From the NCBI RefSeq assembly GCF_040581485.1, contig NC_090133.1, positions 23,772,139 through 23,836,138 of the forward strand: a DNA stretch of 64,000 bases, in the 5' to 3' direction. Position 1 is the stretch's first letter. Each line of letters begins with the position of its first letter. A program made the translations under genes and the position numbers. The stretch comes from Linepithema humile (lineage: Eukaryota; Arthropoda; Insecta; Hymenoptera; Formicidae). Below the pieces are notes generated by a model. That model saw nothing but the letters and a program-made list of their open reading frames with translations, ran no database searches and was not told the DNA's origin. This document shows, piece after piece, positions 50,236-62,702 of this stretch.

Positions 50236-52599
50236 GAACGAATATCTCGCAATGGGAATTGTCTGGCGCGATTACGGTACTGGAAAGGTATATCGATTTC
50301 TGAACAATATGCCACCGATGGAAATGGTGCAAACTTACGTTTGAATAAAGATAATCGAATTTTCTGTAACATTTTAATAACTGTATATGATATATCTTCA
50401 CGTTTTTAATATAATCGCAACTTTTCGAGAAATATACAGAGTTTTTAAAGATAATGAAAACGTACAATTTAATAAACGTAATTTTTAAATATTACGACTA
50501 ACATTCAACATTATCTCTACACATGACACAAGTATCATAAAATATAAAATATCAACGAAACGAGACCGTTGACACAAGCAACATCATTGGATACACCGCA
50601 GATTAATGTAAAAAGGAACGCGAGAAATTTATGACAATGTCAGTTTTATCTTTGAAACGCTAAAAAAAAAACCCCTTCATTCACTTAGGATGCCAGCTTA
50701 GTGACGTTAACTTAGTTTACGATCGCCACGGCGATGTCGTTGCACCAGAGTGACAGAGCGTAGGTGGATACTTATATGTACGTGGCCACGTGTGCTACGC
50801 CATATAGACGTATCCCGCGCCTTATATGAAAGGTGCAAGAAGTAAGTCGTGAGCTTTCGCAAGGCGAACGTGCTTTCCCGAGGTTATTACCTCGCGGAAT
50901 CAAATCCCCGCGAGGTACGTGCCCCATGTTAATACCGGGCGGTGAGGCAGTAACGGCGTAACTCGTTACGGGTTCATTTTGTGGAGGGTTGGAACGCTGG
51001 GACGGCGAGAAGGTGGAAAGACGAAGGAAGCGCTCTCCCCGCGGTAGAGGGAGAGAACGGTCTTCGCGAATAGCTCACGAGTTTACGATTGCGCGCGAAA
51101 ATGCGAGAAAATCTTATTTTCCACGGGCGCCGTCGCGTCGAAGGTACGCGTCAACCTCGATTACTTAGCTTTAAGCATTCGCAAGCGAAAGCTCGCGGTT
51201 CTCGCAGAAGATTGTTTCAACTGCGCCGTTCCATTTTTGTAGAAAATCAATTCTTCGTTTATTACACGCGAAATATAAAAATGCAATGTGACGGGAAATA
51301 TTGATTTCGATGCTATTTCTACTATCCTAGAAAATCAATCGCATTCAAATTATATATATTATATATGAATTACTAAAATATTTCCATATATACATATATA
51401 ATTTTAAGAGTGTTGAGCACACGTTCGCATCCGCAACAGCTGTCATCAAACGAACTGAGAATCACTCATTCACGATGAATAATTCAAGATCATAGGAGAT
51501 CGTTTACGATACACTGCGGTTAAGGTCACGTTTCCGCACGGGAGCCTACACGTGGAAGTAATTATCCGGCGCAGGGAGAACTGACCGAGTTAATATTTAT
51601 AGACCGACAAGACTCATTCAGCTATGATGCGACTCACTGCACCCACGCTGGTTAGCTTGGTTAAGCAATCTCAAACGCAAGCGAAGGACCTCTAACGGAG
51701 ATCAGATACGCGAAGCATAATACGAGATCAAGCGGCGCGGCGATGTTATCAACCTAATAGCTGAACTACTTTGTTAATCTTAATTACAACGGCAATAAAG
51801 AAGCACGCTCTCTCGGTCCTTTCACGCGAGCATGCTTACGGTACTTTGTACATACTTAAGGCAGGCAGATGTGTACATCAGCGGCGGTGGCGACTTAATC
51901 GTGACTCCATACGTGTGCAGGAAAGCAGGTCCGATCTGGGAAAGCGTGGCTGACAGTGTTAATTTCAGATGATAGATATGGCCGGGGTGCAATGCAAATG
52001 AGCCTCACGCGATAGCGCAACAACTTCGGAGGCTTGATGCATGCGAGTCCGCGCGAGTCCCGCTATCGGGCTGCAACGCGCCGCTATCGGCTCGACCTCC
52101 TCTTTCTCGTCTCTCATGTAATTATCACGTTACCGGGTCCCGTGCGCTCCGCGACATACGGCGGAATAACGAAGCGCCCAATATTACGAGCGATTATTAT
52201 TCCGAGTTACGCGCTCGCGCGTTTTCAATGCGATGCCGTTTTACGACGCCATTGAATAAACATTAACGCGTTGCGTTAACGCCGCCGGGAGATTTCGCAT
52301 TATAGCCGACGTGCTTTTACAGCCATAGGAATAAATTCTGTTGCAGCAAGAATCGACCGTAGGTGTAATAAAGTGTAATGACTCGTCTTTACAGCTGCGC
52401 GTATTAAAAAAAAAAGCAAGTAGTTTGTGTAGACAATTCCATACGCAATCGCGTGAATTTATAACAGCATTTTTTATTAATTGCCGTTATTTCCTGGATA
52501 TTCAGTTACCAGATCCTTCGTTAATTAGCGATACGCATCTTATTTGTTATCAAATATATTTACCAGCTGCAGAGATATGTGTACGAGTAAACAAAACTC

Positions 52600-52625
52600 A
52601 AAAAAAAAAAAAATATATATATATA
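52600..52625. repeat. A-run followed by (TA)n
   Basis: About 14 A followed by alternating TA. Low-complexity only. Confidence 0.9.
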
Positions 52626-53088
52626 ACGACGTGAGAAAGCGAGCAGAGAGAAGCTGTAGCGATTAAGAGAGCACCTGTGCATTTTTCAGCTCGGTCATGG
52701 CGATTAATCAGCCCACTCTCCTTCTCTCCCCGACTTTATTTCGCACGCTCTCGTGCTCGCTTCTTTTATCTGTGCACCACTCTGTTCCTCTTCGCGTTCG
52801 ATTGACCTATAAATCAGTAGTGTTTGCACTCGTAACGTTTGTCGCACAAAGAAAGAGCTCGAAATTCCTGTTTAACCTGTCCGCACTCGCTTTATTTTCA
52901 GTGCAACCAGTCGGTTCTATTTCACGATGCACCCTTTGTCAGCCGAATTGCTTTGATGTATCTTAAATGCGACGCGCATTGTTGTACATGTTTCAAGGAA
53001 GCAAGAAGAGGTGAACTGAAGCAACATATCGTGAAAGATAAATGCCACATTATTGGACTGCTTCGCTCATATATACATATATACACAA

Positions 53089-53117
53089 ACACACACACAC
53101 GCGCGCGCGCGCGTGTG
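53089..53117. repeat. (AC)n(GC)n(GT)n alternating tract
   Basis: 29 bases of unbroken purine-pyrimidine alternation passing from AC to GC to GT steps. This is the strongest Z-DNA candidate in the window. It is roughly palindromic, so it could also extrude a hairpin. Confidence 0.92.
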
Positions 53118-53341
53118 GTGTGTGCAGTATTCCAAACCTTGCGAATCCAGATACTACAATCGAAAAATTCTCGAAAAATAAAAGTCTATGACCCACTTTC
53201 CTTTTTCATTCAAGAAATAGTTTCTCAAACAGAAACGTTTAAAATTGATCGATCAAACCCTATAATAAAGTGATTTTTTTTATCTGAATTGCGCGTACAA
53301 GTGCAGATATAAATATTAACGCATAAAACTCACTATATTGT

Positions 53342-53357
53342 AAAAAAAAAAAAAAAA
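53342..53357. repeat. A16 homopolymer
   Basis: Sixteen consecutive A in AT-rich DNA with no recognisable element upstream. Confidence 0.9.
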
Positions 53358-53763
53358 TAGGAAAAACTTTCTTGCACAGTTCCATTATGTTCTGAACGAA
53401 TTAAACCTCGCTTTATGAAAAAGACAAAAGGGGATATGCTCGCAGCAATCGGCATCACAGATATCGATACTTTATGAACAAGCACTTTCAATCTGTTCAC
53501 CTGAACAGCGTAAATGGATATTGATTCGAGAATCATTACCAACAGCGGTTAGTCCGGTTAGCGAAAACTTGATGTTTGCTAATCGAGAAATGCTCTACGT
53601 GCTTCGCAACACATGGCGCGATCCCGCTTCCGTGATTAGATAACGACGTGTATGTAGGAGATGTGCCGCTTTTGCGCTCCCGCTATTTGATCCGGCCGAG
53701 TTTGCACACAACGAGGAGGGTTGACAGCGGCCATAGCGACGGCCGGGGGGGTTACGCGGAGGT

Positions 53764-53781
53764 CCACCGCTGCGGCGGTGG
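53764..53781. repeat. Short GC hairpin with TGCG loop
   Basis: CCACCGC and GCGGTGG form a perfect 7-bp stem around a TGCG tetraloop. It sits in a CpG-rich patch (53690-54200). No run of T follows on either strand. Confidence 0.5.
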
Positions 53782-53935
53782 GCGCACAGTTTGTTATTAA
53801 TTTACGAGCACGCGTCGAGGTTTGTTTAACGCCCTGTTAAATCGCGGGGAATATTCATGACGTTACGAGAAAATTGCGGAGGTATCGGCCGAGACACTTT
53901 TTTTTTTCTACCTCACCGCGGTCTGCGACCTCCCG

Positions 53936-53970
53936 ACCGACGCCGCCGACGCCGCCGACGCCGCCGCCAC
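53936..53970. repeat. 9-bp CCGACGCCG-type tandem repeat
   Basis: About 3.5 near-exact copies of a 9-bp CG-rich unit. Because the unit is a multiple of three, both strands stay open across it, giving poly-Arg, poly-Pro/Thr and Ala/Ser frames that should not be taken as coding. Confidence 0.9.
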
Positions 53971-55337
53971 CACACGCCGCTTCCTCGACTCACCCCGAAA
54001 CGCGCGCGCCGTGCTGCACCGAATGCGTCGACTGCAAGAGGATTTATGTAAACCGCCTGCTGGGGCGGAAAATTGCGATAGGCTAAAAATTGATGGAATT
54101 TCGCGCGCGGTCCGAACCGCGGCGACCGAAAATGAAAAACAAGGAGACGTCGGCAAGTGGTCACCGACGTACTTGCAAATCATCCAGCCGGAGAAATAAA
54201 TCGCGATTGGGCCGGTGTGTATGGCCGCACTTTTTTTTCTAATCTACCCGATAAGGCCGATTGAACCGTCGTGACCGGAGTGAAAAATATTAACGTATAA
54301 ATTATTCATCTATGAAACTGGCGCTGGCGGATTTTAACAACACTCGGCATTCTGGCATCACTGGCTCGATTTATGATATTCTTTGTACGAATCCCCCTCA
54401 TTGTGTCTGTCTTTTGAACAATCAACCATTCATTTCATTATAATTACTCTTCCCTTTTTCCTCTTTTCTCCGTCTTTCGTCTTTTCACAGTTTAATTAAA
54501 AGAAAGATGTATTTCCGCCCTGCCAATCACAAGTCTAAGATATCACACGTACAAGATCAATTCGCATTCGGAATCTCATCAATTAAGTTTGATTAATTCT
54601 GTCAATATATATCAACGCTAAATTCTTATTTAGCTGTAATATAATTATGAAAAATCTATTCAATGCTATCATTGATTCCTTTTAATTTTAATTTTCTTTT
54701 TCTCGCAAATGTACAATATAATAAGATTTCTCTGCTAATAATTTTATAATGCAGATATAAGATCTGCAGCTTACTAATGCAAATTAAAAATAACTTACAG
54801 AAACGAGATCATCAAATTGGATTTCGTACATAAACCATATTCTAAAGCATTACTAAATGCATAGAGTTCCGGCTGACACATATGAAATGTGGAAATATAT
54901 GCTGAGAAATAGTTACACGCTATTCCCATTAAATCCCTTGTTAATCTTTCCATATTATATAGGTAACAATTTAAACGCAAATTTCCATCCTACAGCATTT
55001 CCTTTCATGCGTTATCCCATTAAATTCGTGCATAAAAATTTTCGCAATCATCTATGCACATGCTTGCAGATGTAGTTTTCTTTTTCTTATCACATTGCAC
55101 ATGGAAAATATGAACAAAATAGCTTTTATATAAGCAAGTCGAAAATAATTAAAAGCACTGAATTAAATGGACTTCTCTGAAATAAAAATATATATTGTTA
55201 AATGAGTTTAAGTAATAGCTTAATGAGACGTATGATAATTAGCGAGCAGCGCTGATGAAAATGTAACAGTACGATCATCTCGTTCGCATTTGGTCGGAAA
55301 TCAGCGAATTACAACGCTCTTTACATCTATAAATAAT

Positions 55338-55359
55338 CGATACGATAATCATCGTATCG
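55338..55359. repeat. Short perfect hairpin
   Basis: CGATACGAT and ATCGTATCG form a 9-bp perfect stem with a 4-base loop, at the boundary between AT-rich DNA and a CpG-rich patch beginning at about 55360. Confidence 0.55.
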
Positions 55360-58300
55360 CGTCCCCTCGCTGCGGCGAGCGCGCCGCGTAAATGCGGTTT
55401 ATTTTCATCGAGCGCACATCGCCAGTTTCCGTGAATTATCGGTCGAAACTCTTAATTAAACGACGAAAGCGCTATTTGAGCGTTTTCTGTTCGACGAATT
55501 CGCCCGAGCGCGCCTGTACGAGCGCGACGCGCGGCGCGTATCGAGCGAGGGCCGCGCTCGTCGTCGGCTCGACGCCGAGCTGCTTTTCCCCCTTTTTACG
55601 TAGTAAAATTTAATTCTGCGCGCGCTCGTCAACCATTACCGGTGGCGGTGGTTAGTCGTTAAACGAAGGGAGCAAGCAAGCTCGTGCGGCCGAATGGTGA
55701 GCGCATCGCCGAATGAATTCCAGAACGTGGGTACCGTCGTTGCCACGGATGTTTGATTCATAACGCACCGCCGCGTCTGATCGTGACAGAGAATGCGCTT
55801 AATTAGTGGTTTCAACCGAGCTCCTAGCCAAAGCAATCGTTAGGTAAAGAGAACGTTTCGGAAGCAGGGTTACTCACTGTTACGCTGTTAAGGGATAGAA
55901 CAGACAGAAGGGACTAGAATACGGGAGACTAGTTATGGACATAATTGGTTCCACAGTTCTGTCCGTAAGTTCAGATCCACTTCCCTAACTCGCTGCATAC
56001 TAATTCACAATTGATCAATTATTACGCATGAAAATAGTATACTTGCATTTTTTATTTTAAACATTATACTTGTGCCGAACAAAAATTTTTAACAATTTTC
56101 AAGCATCGAAATTTTGTTTGTATGTTAAAAGTTTGTCGGCAGAAAATCAGAAATCATCGCTGCTGCGAATGTTTCATTCAGAGTGCATCGATACAAAACA
56201 GCATATAATGAATGATGTAAAAGTCTATTTCGGAAGTGTATCGATAGTGGATTGACATTTTGGCGTGAATTTATAATCGAACACTTTTCACATAGAAATT
56301 AAAGTAGGATGGATAAAGTTCACACATGTATAACATTTGTATCAAACTCCACAGATTTTAATGATAGCTTTATAAAACGCCGGTGTTCTAGATTAGTGCT
56401 TGTTTATCCAAAACTAAATTCGTCTCTCCCTGGTTCTCATGTTCGCAGAGGCCACAACATGATACATACGCTCGGTCACATTCACATTCATTCGTACTCA
56501 TTCATAATTTCTCATTCACGGGAGATAACAGGTCCGGCGGCGTTACCGCCTGCAACTCTCAGTCTAATCCCGTAACCGGCGCGATTAAATATCTTCCCCG
56601 GGTCAGTCACCTGAGCTCCGAAATGTCAAACTTGTCCGTGGAGGCTACACAGAGCTCGCGCATTTCATATTCCGCTAAAGATCAAAGCTCGCCCCGTCGT
56701 GCCTGCAGGAATCGACCCGCTTATATTCTATGCCGCGGCAAATGACAAAGGTCCATTTCCCGAACGGAACGAGCGTGTCTTCCCTTTCCCCGAGCGAACG
56801 ATTGATATAATATTCACGCATGCACTCGTGGATGATAGCGCGCGCGCGTCTCTCTGAATATCTTTCTCTCCCGATCGTCGTCAAACGTTGACGCGCGTAA
56901 AACTTTCAGGCATTCGCGTAAATATGTATATACGCGCGAGTAAAAGAGTGAAAAACGGGAGCGTAGCTGATGATAATAACTCGTAACGAGTACAAAGAAA
57001 AATACGGGGATCATCGCGTCTCGACTTTGTAAAGGTTCTCCTGATGTTATCAAGAAAACGTCGTCTGCGAGAAAATATTTTTATATCTCGCTAAGCCGAG
57101 ACATGCATATGCAATTGAAAAGAGTGCCGACAAACTTTCCGATTCGCTACGTCGCTATTGGGATTAAGCAAAGTGCATTTTGTTTCTCCGGCGGGAAACG
57201 TTGAATTAACTGTTTTGAGAAAGGATCAAATCGAAATTTTTAGCTTGATTTCAAAATCAAATTCATCTAGAGTTTTCTTTCAAATCGTGTTATTTTATTT
57301 ATCAATTTGCATAAATATGTCCAATCCGAAATCGATTATGATCCAAACATTAAATAGAAAATCGAATATATTTAAACAAAAGATAAAAAGTATTATTCAT
57401 GCATATTTTATAGCTATAATATTAGATATATAAGCTAATTGCAAGAAAAAAATGCAATTTCATCTTTCAAACATTTTAGAAAGTTACAAATTGGTTCCGT
57501 GAAATTAAACTAGTCGTATAAAGAGCAGTATCTCCTTGATTTAAGATTTACGATGCATTGGGTACATTGCCGGGAGCAAATTACGCAGCTCAGGTTGAGT
57601 TATAAGCGAATTGTTTAACATTCCCTAGTGAAGCTACGTGTTACGACTGCAGCGCGTTCCAGGCGTGCCGAGTTTTCATTTGCACGTTAAATCGTGCGTT
57701 TGATTAAAGACAAGGTTTAATGAAGTATCCAGACACAGTTTCAGGCACTAGTAATTTTATAATGTAACGTAAATTAAGATGCCGCCTAGAACAATGTAAA
57801 GCATCTTTGAAGCTAAATTTAAAATTTGTACTGTGTAAGTATATGATAAAAACGGAAAGATAATGATATAAATAGACATAAAATACTAAGCATGATTAAA
57901 ATATTATTTTAAACATCATTCTGTGCTTTTTACATAAAAATAAAAAAAGTAGTTTATATAACAAATTCGCAAAGATCAATATAAATTAGCCGTGAGCGTC
58001 GCTATTTTCGCACGAATAGCTAAAGATTGAAGGTTAACTGTACGTGCACCGTAAATGTCTAGTTTTTCTTAAACATACGACCGTCCTTGATGACTCGTGA
58101 GAGCGGGACTCACAGATGGACATAAGGAAAAAACGTTGGGCATGTGAGTGAAAAAGTAAGAAGAGCCGACAAGGGACGAGACGAGGGTCGTGCTTGGTAA
58201 GCGAAGGAAGAAACAACGTGGCGGCTCGCCGGGCTAATTAATCCACTTTTTACATCTGGCTGGACTGCGCGCCTTCTGACCTCCTCTCTCATTTGGCGAA

Positions 58301-59179
58301 TGCACGGAGAATTTTGGCGGAAATTCTTGCGGAAATACGCACGTACGCATTTCGCCGTAATTGACGTAAACTGACGTAAATTTCGAATTCCGCGATGCGT
58401 TCGATTTCGATGACAAAGCGATTTGCGCAACGCCGACAACGTGCTTTATCGCGCATCTTAAGTGCTTGCGCGTGAATCTCTCGAAGCGTGAACTGAGTGG
58501 TAGCAACGATCGAGAATAATGCGACTCTGAATCTTTGTTCTCTCAAGTTTCCTACCTAGTACGAGTTCTTATCATAATACATAGCTGATGTCATATAATC
58601 TTTTCCGATAAAACATTGTCTATATGTTTCAAAAGTAAATTTCAAAGGGAAGAGTAAATAAATCTAGAAAGTTTTGCAACTAACGGCAATACACGCGCTC
58701 TCGTTTATTATGTTTCAAATAATTGTTATACTTTAATAATGATTAGAGGCGTAATTAAAGACAAAACTGCCTCATAAACTCAATTCCTTTTTATAATAAT
58801 CAATTGGTTGTAAGTAATTCTCAATGCTTTGCATAAATTATTGCCTTTCCTAATATTAAAAAAATAATTTCCAACTTTCCTTCTGTTATGACATACGTGT
58901 ATATATTTGATCATTACAGACACCCCGTTGTAGTTATAGCAAAAACGATATATCTTCACTGCAGGAGTAACTTTCGGAGAAAAAGAAATGAGGATGGAGG
59001 TGTATCGCAGAGGATATAAATAAAAGACGACGTATAGCCAGAGAGACAGCTGCAGTGCGGCGTGCACCTGCAACCAAGCTAGGTACACGCAAGTTTTTCG
59101 TGGAAGCCCATTCTTGATGCGCAACGAAAGTCGACCACCGTGCAACCTTTTTAAGTAATTGCCGTACATATCGTTGCCG

Positions 59180-59198
59180 AGGGGGGGGGAGGGGGGTG
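59180..59198 (+). repeat. G-tract
   Basis: G8-A-G6-T-GG on the plus strand; could form a G-quadruplex by splitting the long runs. AT-rich on both sides. Confidence 0.85.
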
Positions 59199-60199
59199 GC
59201 ATGTAATTTTTAATCAAAAACACTTTTTAACCCGCCTTTTAACACTAATGAAAAGATACATTTAAGTTACATCTAAAGATATACATCTGCGCAAGAATCG
59301 ACCTTTCTCTCCGTCCGCCCCTTTCTCTTTCCCGACGATTCGTCGTTTGGTATAACGAAAGACGTTCCCGCCGGATCGCGACACAGATAACAGCATTCTA
59401 AACAATCTAAATTATATGCGAGGTTGCTCGCAAGAGGCGTTTAATGCGCCTGAAAGCGAAAGGGGTCGGAAGTTTGCCTATTCTTAGATGTGTACAGGAA
59501 TCGTGCTCTCCGTGCTTGTCTGTTTGACTTTCCATTTTCCACTCGAGTCGGCTCTTTCCGTAGTCGGTAAGCGAAAAGTGGAGATAAACACAATGGCACA
59601 CAAACTACGCCAAATAGAAATTCTTCGTAAAATAGATCCGCCCTACGTGCGTTGCGGCAAGAGAGATGGAAATTTATCCCTTTAGCTTTAACTTTCAGCA
59701 CCACGTCACGCGCACTCGCTGCCTCCACCGGGGTGATGTCATATTTCTTTTTTATTGGACTTCTTTCCAGGTACACAAGGTACTTTGTTACATGCGAGCT
59801 TAGTTACAATGAATAGTATGTGATCCGTCTTTGTTCCGTTTTTTTCGATTTTCTGCAGATGCATTAATAAATGACTACTAAATCCACATTTATTTTTATG
59901 AGTGTACAAAGCGATATTGCTATATTAAAAAGAAAAAAAAAAGACAACCCCGAGATATTATCAATTTTGTTAATCATTATGTATTATGTATAAATTAAAA
60001 TAAATTTATTAAAATTTGTAGTTACTTTGTTTCAAGCTGCAAGTTTTACGTAATAAACAAACATTTGTTTCTATGAAGAATAAATAATGTTTATCAAACA
60101 TTGTTAATGTACTGTAAAAAAGTAAAATAAAAGATAGCGAATAGTCTGCCAGAAATTATAAAACTAACAATTTGATAACTGTGCGCATCGTTTACTGTT

Positions 60200-60475
60200 T
60201 CAGAGCTTGCAAACTTCTTCGCTAGGTATATGGACCAATAAGCAGCCCTCCAAAGAAGGTAAAGAGATACCTTCTTCCAACCTGTTGACCTGGATGAGGG
60301 CTTTTAAACTGTCGCAAAGAAGGACGATATCGTGCAGCAACCGGTGCCGTATCGGATCCCGCAAAAAGACGCGCCGCGGGACGATTTTAAGCGATGCAAC
60401 GTAGACGGTGGAACGTACGCGACGCATCCGAGGATATCGGATGTAACTAAATCCCTTGTAGCCAACTACGTGAAC
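60200..60475 (-). other. Unassigned minus-strand open frame
   Basis: Open on the minus strand from just after a stop near 60486 to the TGA at 60200-60202, about 92 codons, with an internal ATG at 60427. The C-terminal half looks protein-like, with alternating hydrophobic and charged residues around LLHDIVLLCDSLKALIQVNR. It is on the same strand as the ratchet sites. No acceptor with a good pyrimidine tract was seen at its upstream end and I do not recognise the peptide. The plus strand is also open over the same interval, after an acceptor-like TTTACTGTTTCAG at 60203. Confidence 0.12.
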
Positions 60476-61157
60476 AAAGGATTACCAGTGGCGGCTTAGA
60501 TAAGCGCCGCCCCCTCCGACCGACGGCCTGTCTAATTTGCATCTTCCAACGACGGTTACGCTCGCGCCCGAATACGCTTCGAGGAAGTCGCATCCGCTCT
60601 GATCGACGCTGCCACCCTCCGCCATATGCCGACTTGTACGGAGGAGGGTCACCGAAAGAAAAAAAAAAAGAAAGACACGATGAGGGAGAAAAACGACGAT
60701 GCCGGAGAAGTTAATGAGGAACCCGTTTCACGGCGATACGGTTCGGGGATCGGCACAGTCGGTGGTCGGTTCTTCGGCAGCACGAATCTCCAATCTGCTT
60801 AGGTCTAACCGGAAGAAGACGCGGAAGGAGGGGAGAAGATTGTCGCCAATTAGCCGGCTACGTAAGTTTATTGCTTAATGAGCCAATACTTGGCTTAATG
60901 AGCTGCGATTATCTATAACGGATGAGCGACGTATCATAGTCAACGTTATCTATGATGCGGGCCTCGCCTCTGCATCTTAGCAAGTGAGAAATTGAATTGA
61001 GAACACTGTTGCTTTCGTTAAAAAAGAATACAATTAAAAGATAAATATTTTACATTAAACAAATTACGTCACATTTTACTATCATAAAGCGAATCAAAAC
61101 AAAATTAAAGAATAATCTTACTTAATGCGAGAGTAAAGAGATATTATAATCGCTCAC

Positions 61158-61216
61158 GTATGCTGGAGAAGAATAAAAACATTGACCAGCAGTGTTTACC
61201 GCCAAAATAGACTTAC
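61158..61216 (-). other. Possible short recursive-splicing cryptic exon, copy 2
   Basis: This is the counterpart of 46301-46364. The donor-like GTGAGC lies at 61157 down to 61152, giving a 59-nt potential exon. The donor hexamer and the following G survive in both copies although the bases just before them differ (ATAC here, ACAA in copy 1) and the length differs by 5 nt. Length change with retained ends suggests the inside is not coding. Confidence 0.35.
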
Positions 61217-61244
61217 CTGAAACAGAAAAAATATTTTATATTAG
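61211..61244 (-). promoter_or_regulatory. Predicted recursive splice (ratchet) site, copy 2
   Basis: This has the same architecture as the site at 46359-46392. The CTAAT motif runs from 61244 down to 61240, TTTCAG ends at 61217, and GTAAGT runs from 61216 down to 61211. Branch-to-AG spacing is again 24 nt. The distance between the two junctions is 14,852 bp, within the several-kb to tens-of-kb segment lengths typical of insect ratchet points. A host gene cannot be named because no recognisable exon lies in the window. Confidence 0.62.
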
Positions 61245-62360
61245 AAAAATATATTTCACATTCAATATTAATGAAAATACATGAGATTTAAGAATTTAAC
61301 AAATGCTAAAAATATCTTTTCGTATATAACAGCGTAAATTACAGTAAGAAACGTCTCATAAGATCTGAAGATCCGTTGTGAGGAGAAGTTTGATGTCTAA
61401 ATACATGAAATTTACGGGGAAAAATCTGATAGCTAACTAATTCGTACTGGTTCATCGCGACTCACTTGAGGAGATGAGAGATATCTAACACGTTGTTGCG
61501 CGGATCACACCTCGCGATGAAAAGCGAGGTAAGAAACGTCGCTCTCGGGGCTTATTTCCTTGCGCGCGTTGCTCGGTTAACACCCACTGCGCGATTTCTC
61601 GGCTTCCGTCTACACCCGGGATTATAATGCATTAGCGTGATGAGCGGCGAGCAGATTTGCCGGATCCGGAGCCGCAGTGAAATTGCCGCCAAGTACTTCC
61701 GCTCGACGTAAACGCACGGATCCTAGATTTCCGCGTTAAAGCAATTGCGCGCCGCCGAATCTAGCTCGCGTTTAACGAGTGCGCCGCTTGTTTAACGCGC
61801 ACGCCGCGAAATTCGTCACCGCAGCAACTGCTTGTTAACCAAATAAGATAATAGGCGTAAACATATTATCTGTGCAAAGTTGTTGAACAGATTCGAAAAT
61901 GCAAATGTCTAAATAGATGCGATATGTTCGTGTTGCAGCGCATTATACTATACATTTATACGTAAACTTTGAGTGTCGTAACTTTAGATTTAATCAAATC
62001 GATATTATTGTAGCAAAATTACTTTTAAAAATCTATTCAGATATTAAATTATTTATTCATGCAACGAAAAGTTATTACCTATTAGAAATCTGAATTAACA
62101 CTATTGAGAGACTCATTTCGGAGTTAGAAGATTCCGCGCAAATAAAAATTTAAAAACTCAAAAGATATTTTAAGGAGGCGCATCGATCTATTCCTAAAAC
62201 CTTAGGAAAGAATCGCAGATTAATCGAGCGACGGTGAGTCGAACGAGAGAGAAGAGACGGAAATGATAGAACAATAGACTTTAGCGGGGCTATGACAATT
62301 AAGATAAAAGTTTTCAGATTCCCTTTCGCAGGAGTAGGAATCGATACTTTCCTCGTTTAG

Positions 62361-62702
62361 ATGAAAGTCTCGCGTCCAACCTCCCTCCTCCCCGTCGACC
62401 TTTATCGCGTCCCGCTCGTAATTAAGAAAGTCTTCGGAGAAGTTGCCCAAGTCCAGAGCGATCTTTCTTCATCGCGAGCTTTTTCTTTGCTGGATGATGC
62501 AGCGAGATCGAAGGTAACGAACGACAATCACGAATCGCTTAAATTCGAGCCAAACCCTTTTCGCCAGAATCCGTTCTGCGCGACTGACGTCCGATTAATC
62601 GAATCACGATTTTTCGACCATAGAATCTTAAGCGTTTTTATGAACGATAAAAATTTAACCCAAATTGTCACGCTTTATTTTATTTCATACTGTATGGCGT
62701 AA
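62361..62702 (+). other. Unassigned ATG-initiated open frame, 113 codons
   Basis: ATG to TAA, mixed composition and no low-complexity run. The C-terminal 20 residues are hydrophobic (ending VTLYFISYCMA), which could be a membrane segment but also reflects AT-rich DNA. It runs out of a CG-richer patch into AT-rich DNA. An open frame on the opposite strand (62220-62450) overlaps its first 90 bases. Family not recognised. Confidence 0.12.

Larger units (their letters stand above)
49871..55300. other. Intermodule DNA, no gene recognised
   Basis: Holds the integrase-like fragment at 50119 and the Z-DNA type tract at 53089. An acceptor-like TTTATTTTCAG ends at 52901 on the plus strand inside a 144-codon cysteine-rich frame (52839-53273); a donor-like AGAG|GTGAAC follows at about 53008. 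The peptide between is not recognised. 53690-54200 is CpG-rich; 54290-55250 is AT-rich. Confidence 0.5.
55301..61069. other. Intermodule DNA, no gene recognised
   Basis: CpG-rich patches at 55360-55830, 56530-57010, 58200-58460 and 60290-60860 separated by AT-rich DNA. A plus-strand CCAG|GTACAC at 59769 follows a pyrimidine tract but has a poor donor. No RNA genes or mobile elements were recognised. Confidence 0.55.
61070..61387 (-). repeat. Duplicated intronic splicing module, copy 2
   Basis: Second copy of the block at 46222-46537. It differs by scattered substitutions and several indels; for example the segment before the CGCTCAC motif is longer here. Acceptor, donor, branch-point-like motif and their spacing are unchanged. 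Both copies point the same way, so a minus-strand transcript crossing the region would meet this copy first and the 46.3 kb copy about 14.85 kb later. The flanks beyond the block (61000-61060 and past 61390) show no similarity to the flanks of copy 1. Confidence 0.85.

Noticed and set aside
53857..54183. Overlapping Arg-rich, Pro/Thr-rich and Ala/Ser-rich frames on both strands
   Set aside because: All derive from a 9-bp CG-rich tandem repeat that stays open in every frame.
59743..59775. Plus-strand CCAG|GTACAC after a pyrimidine tract as a ratchet site
   Set aside because: The donor departs from GTRAGT at several positions and no homologous copy supports it.
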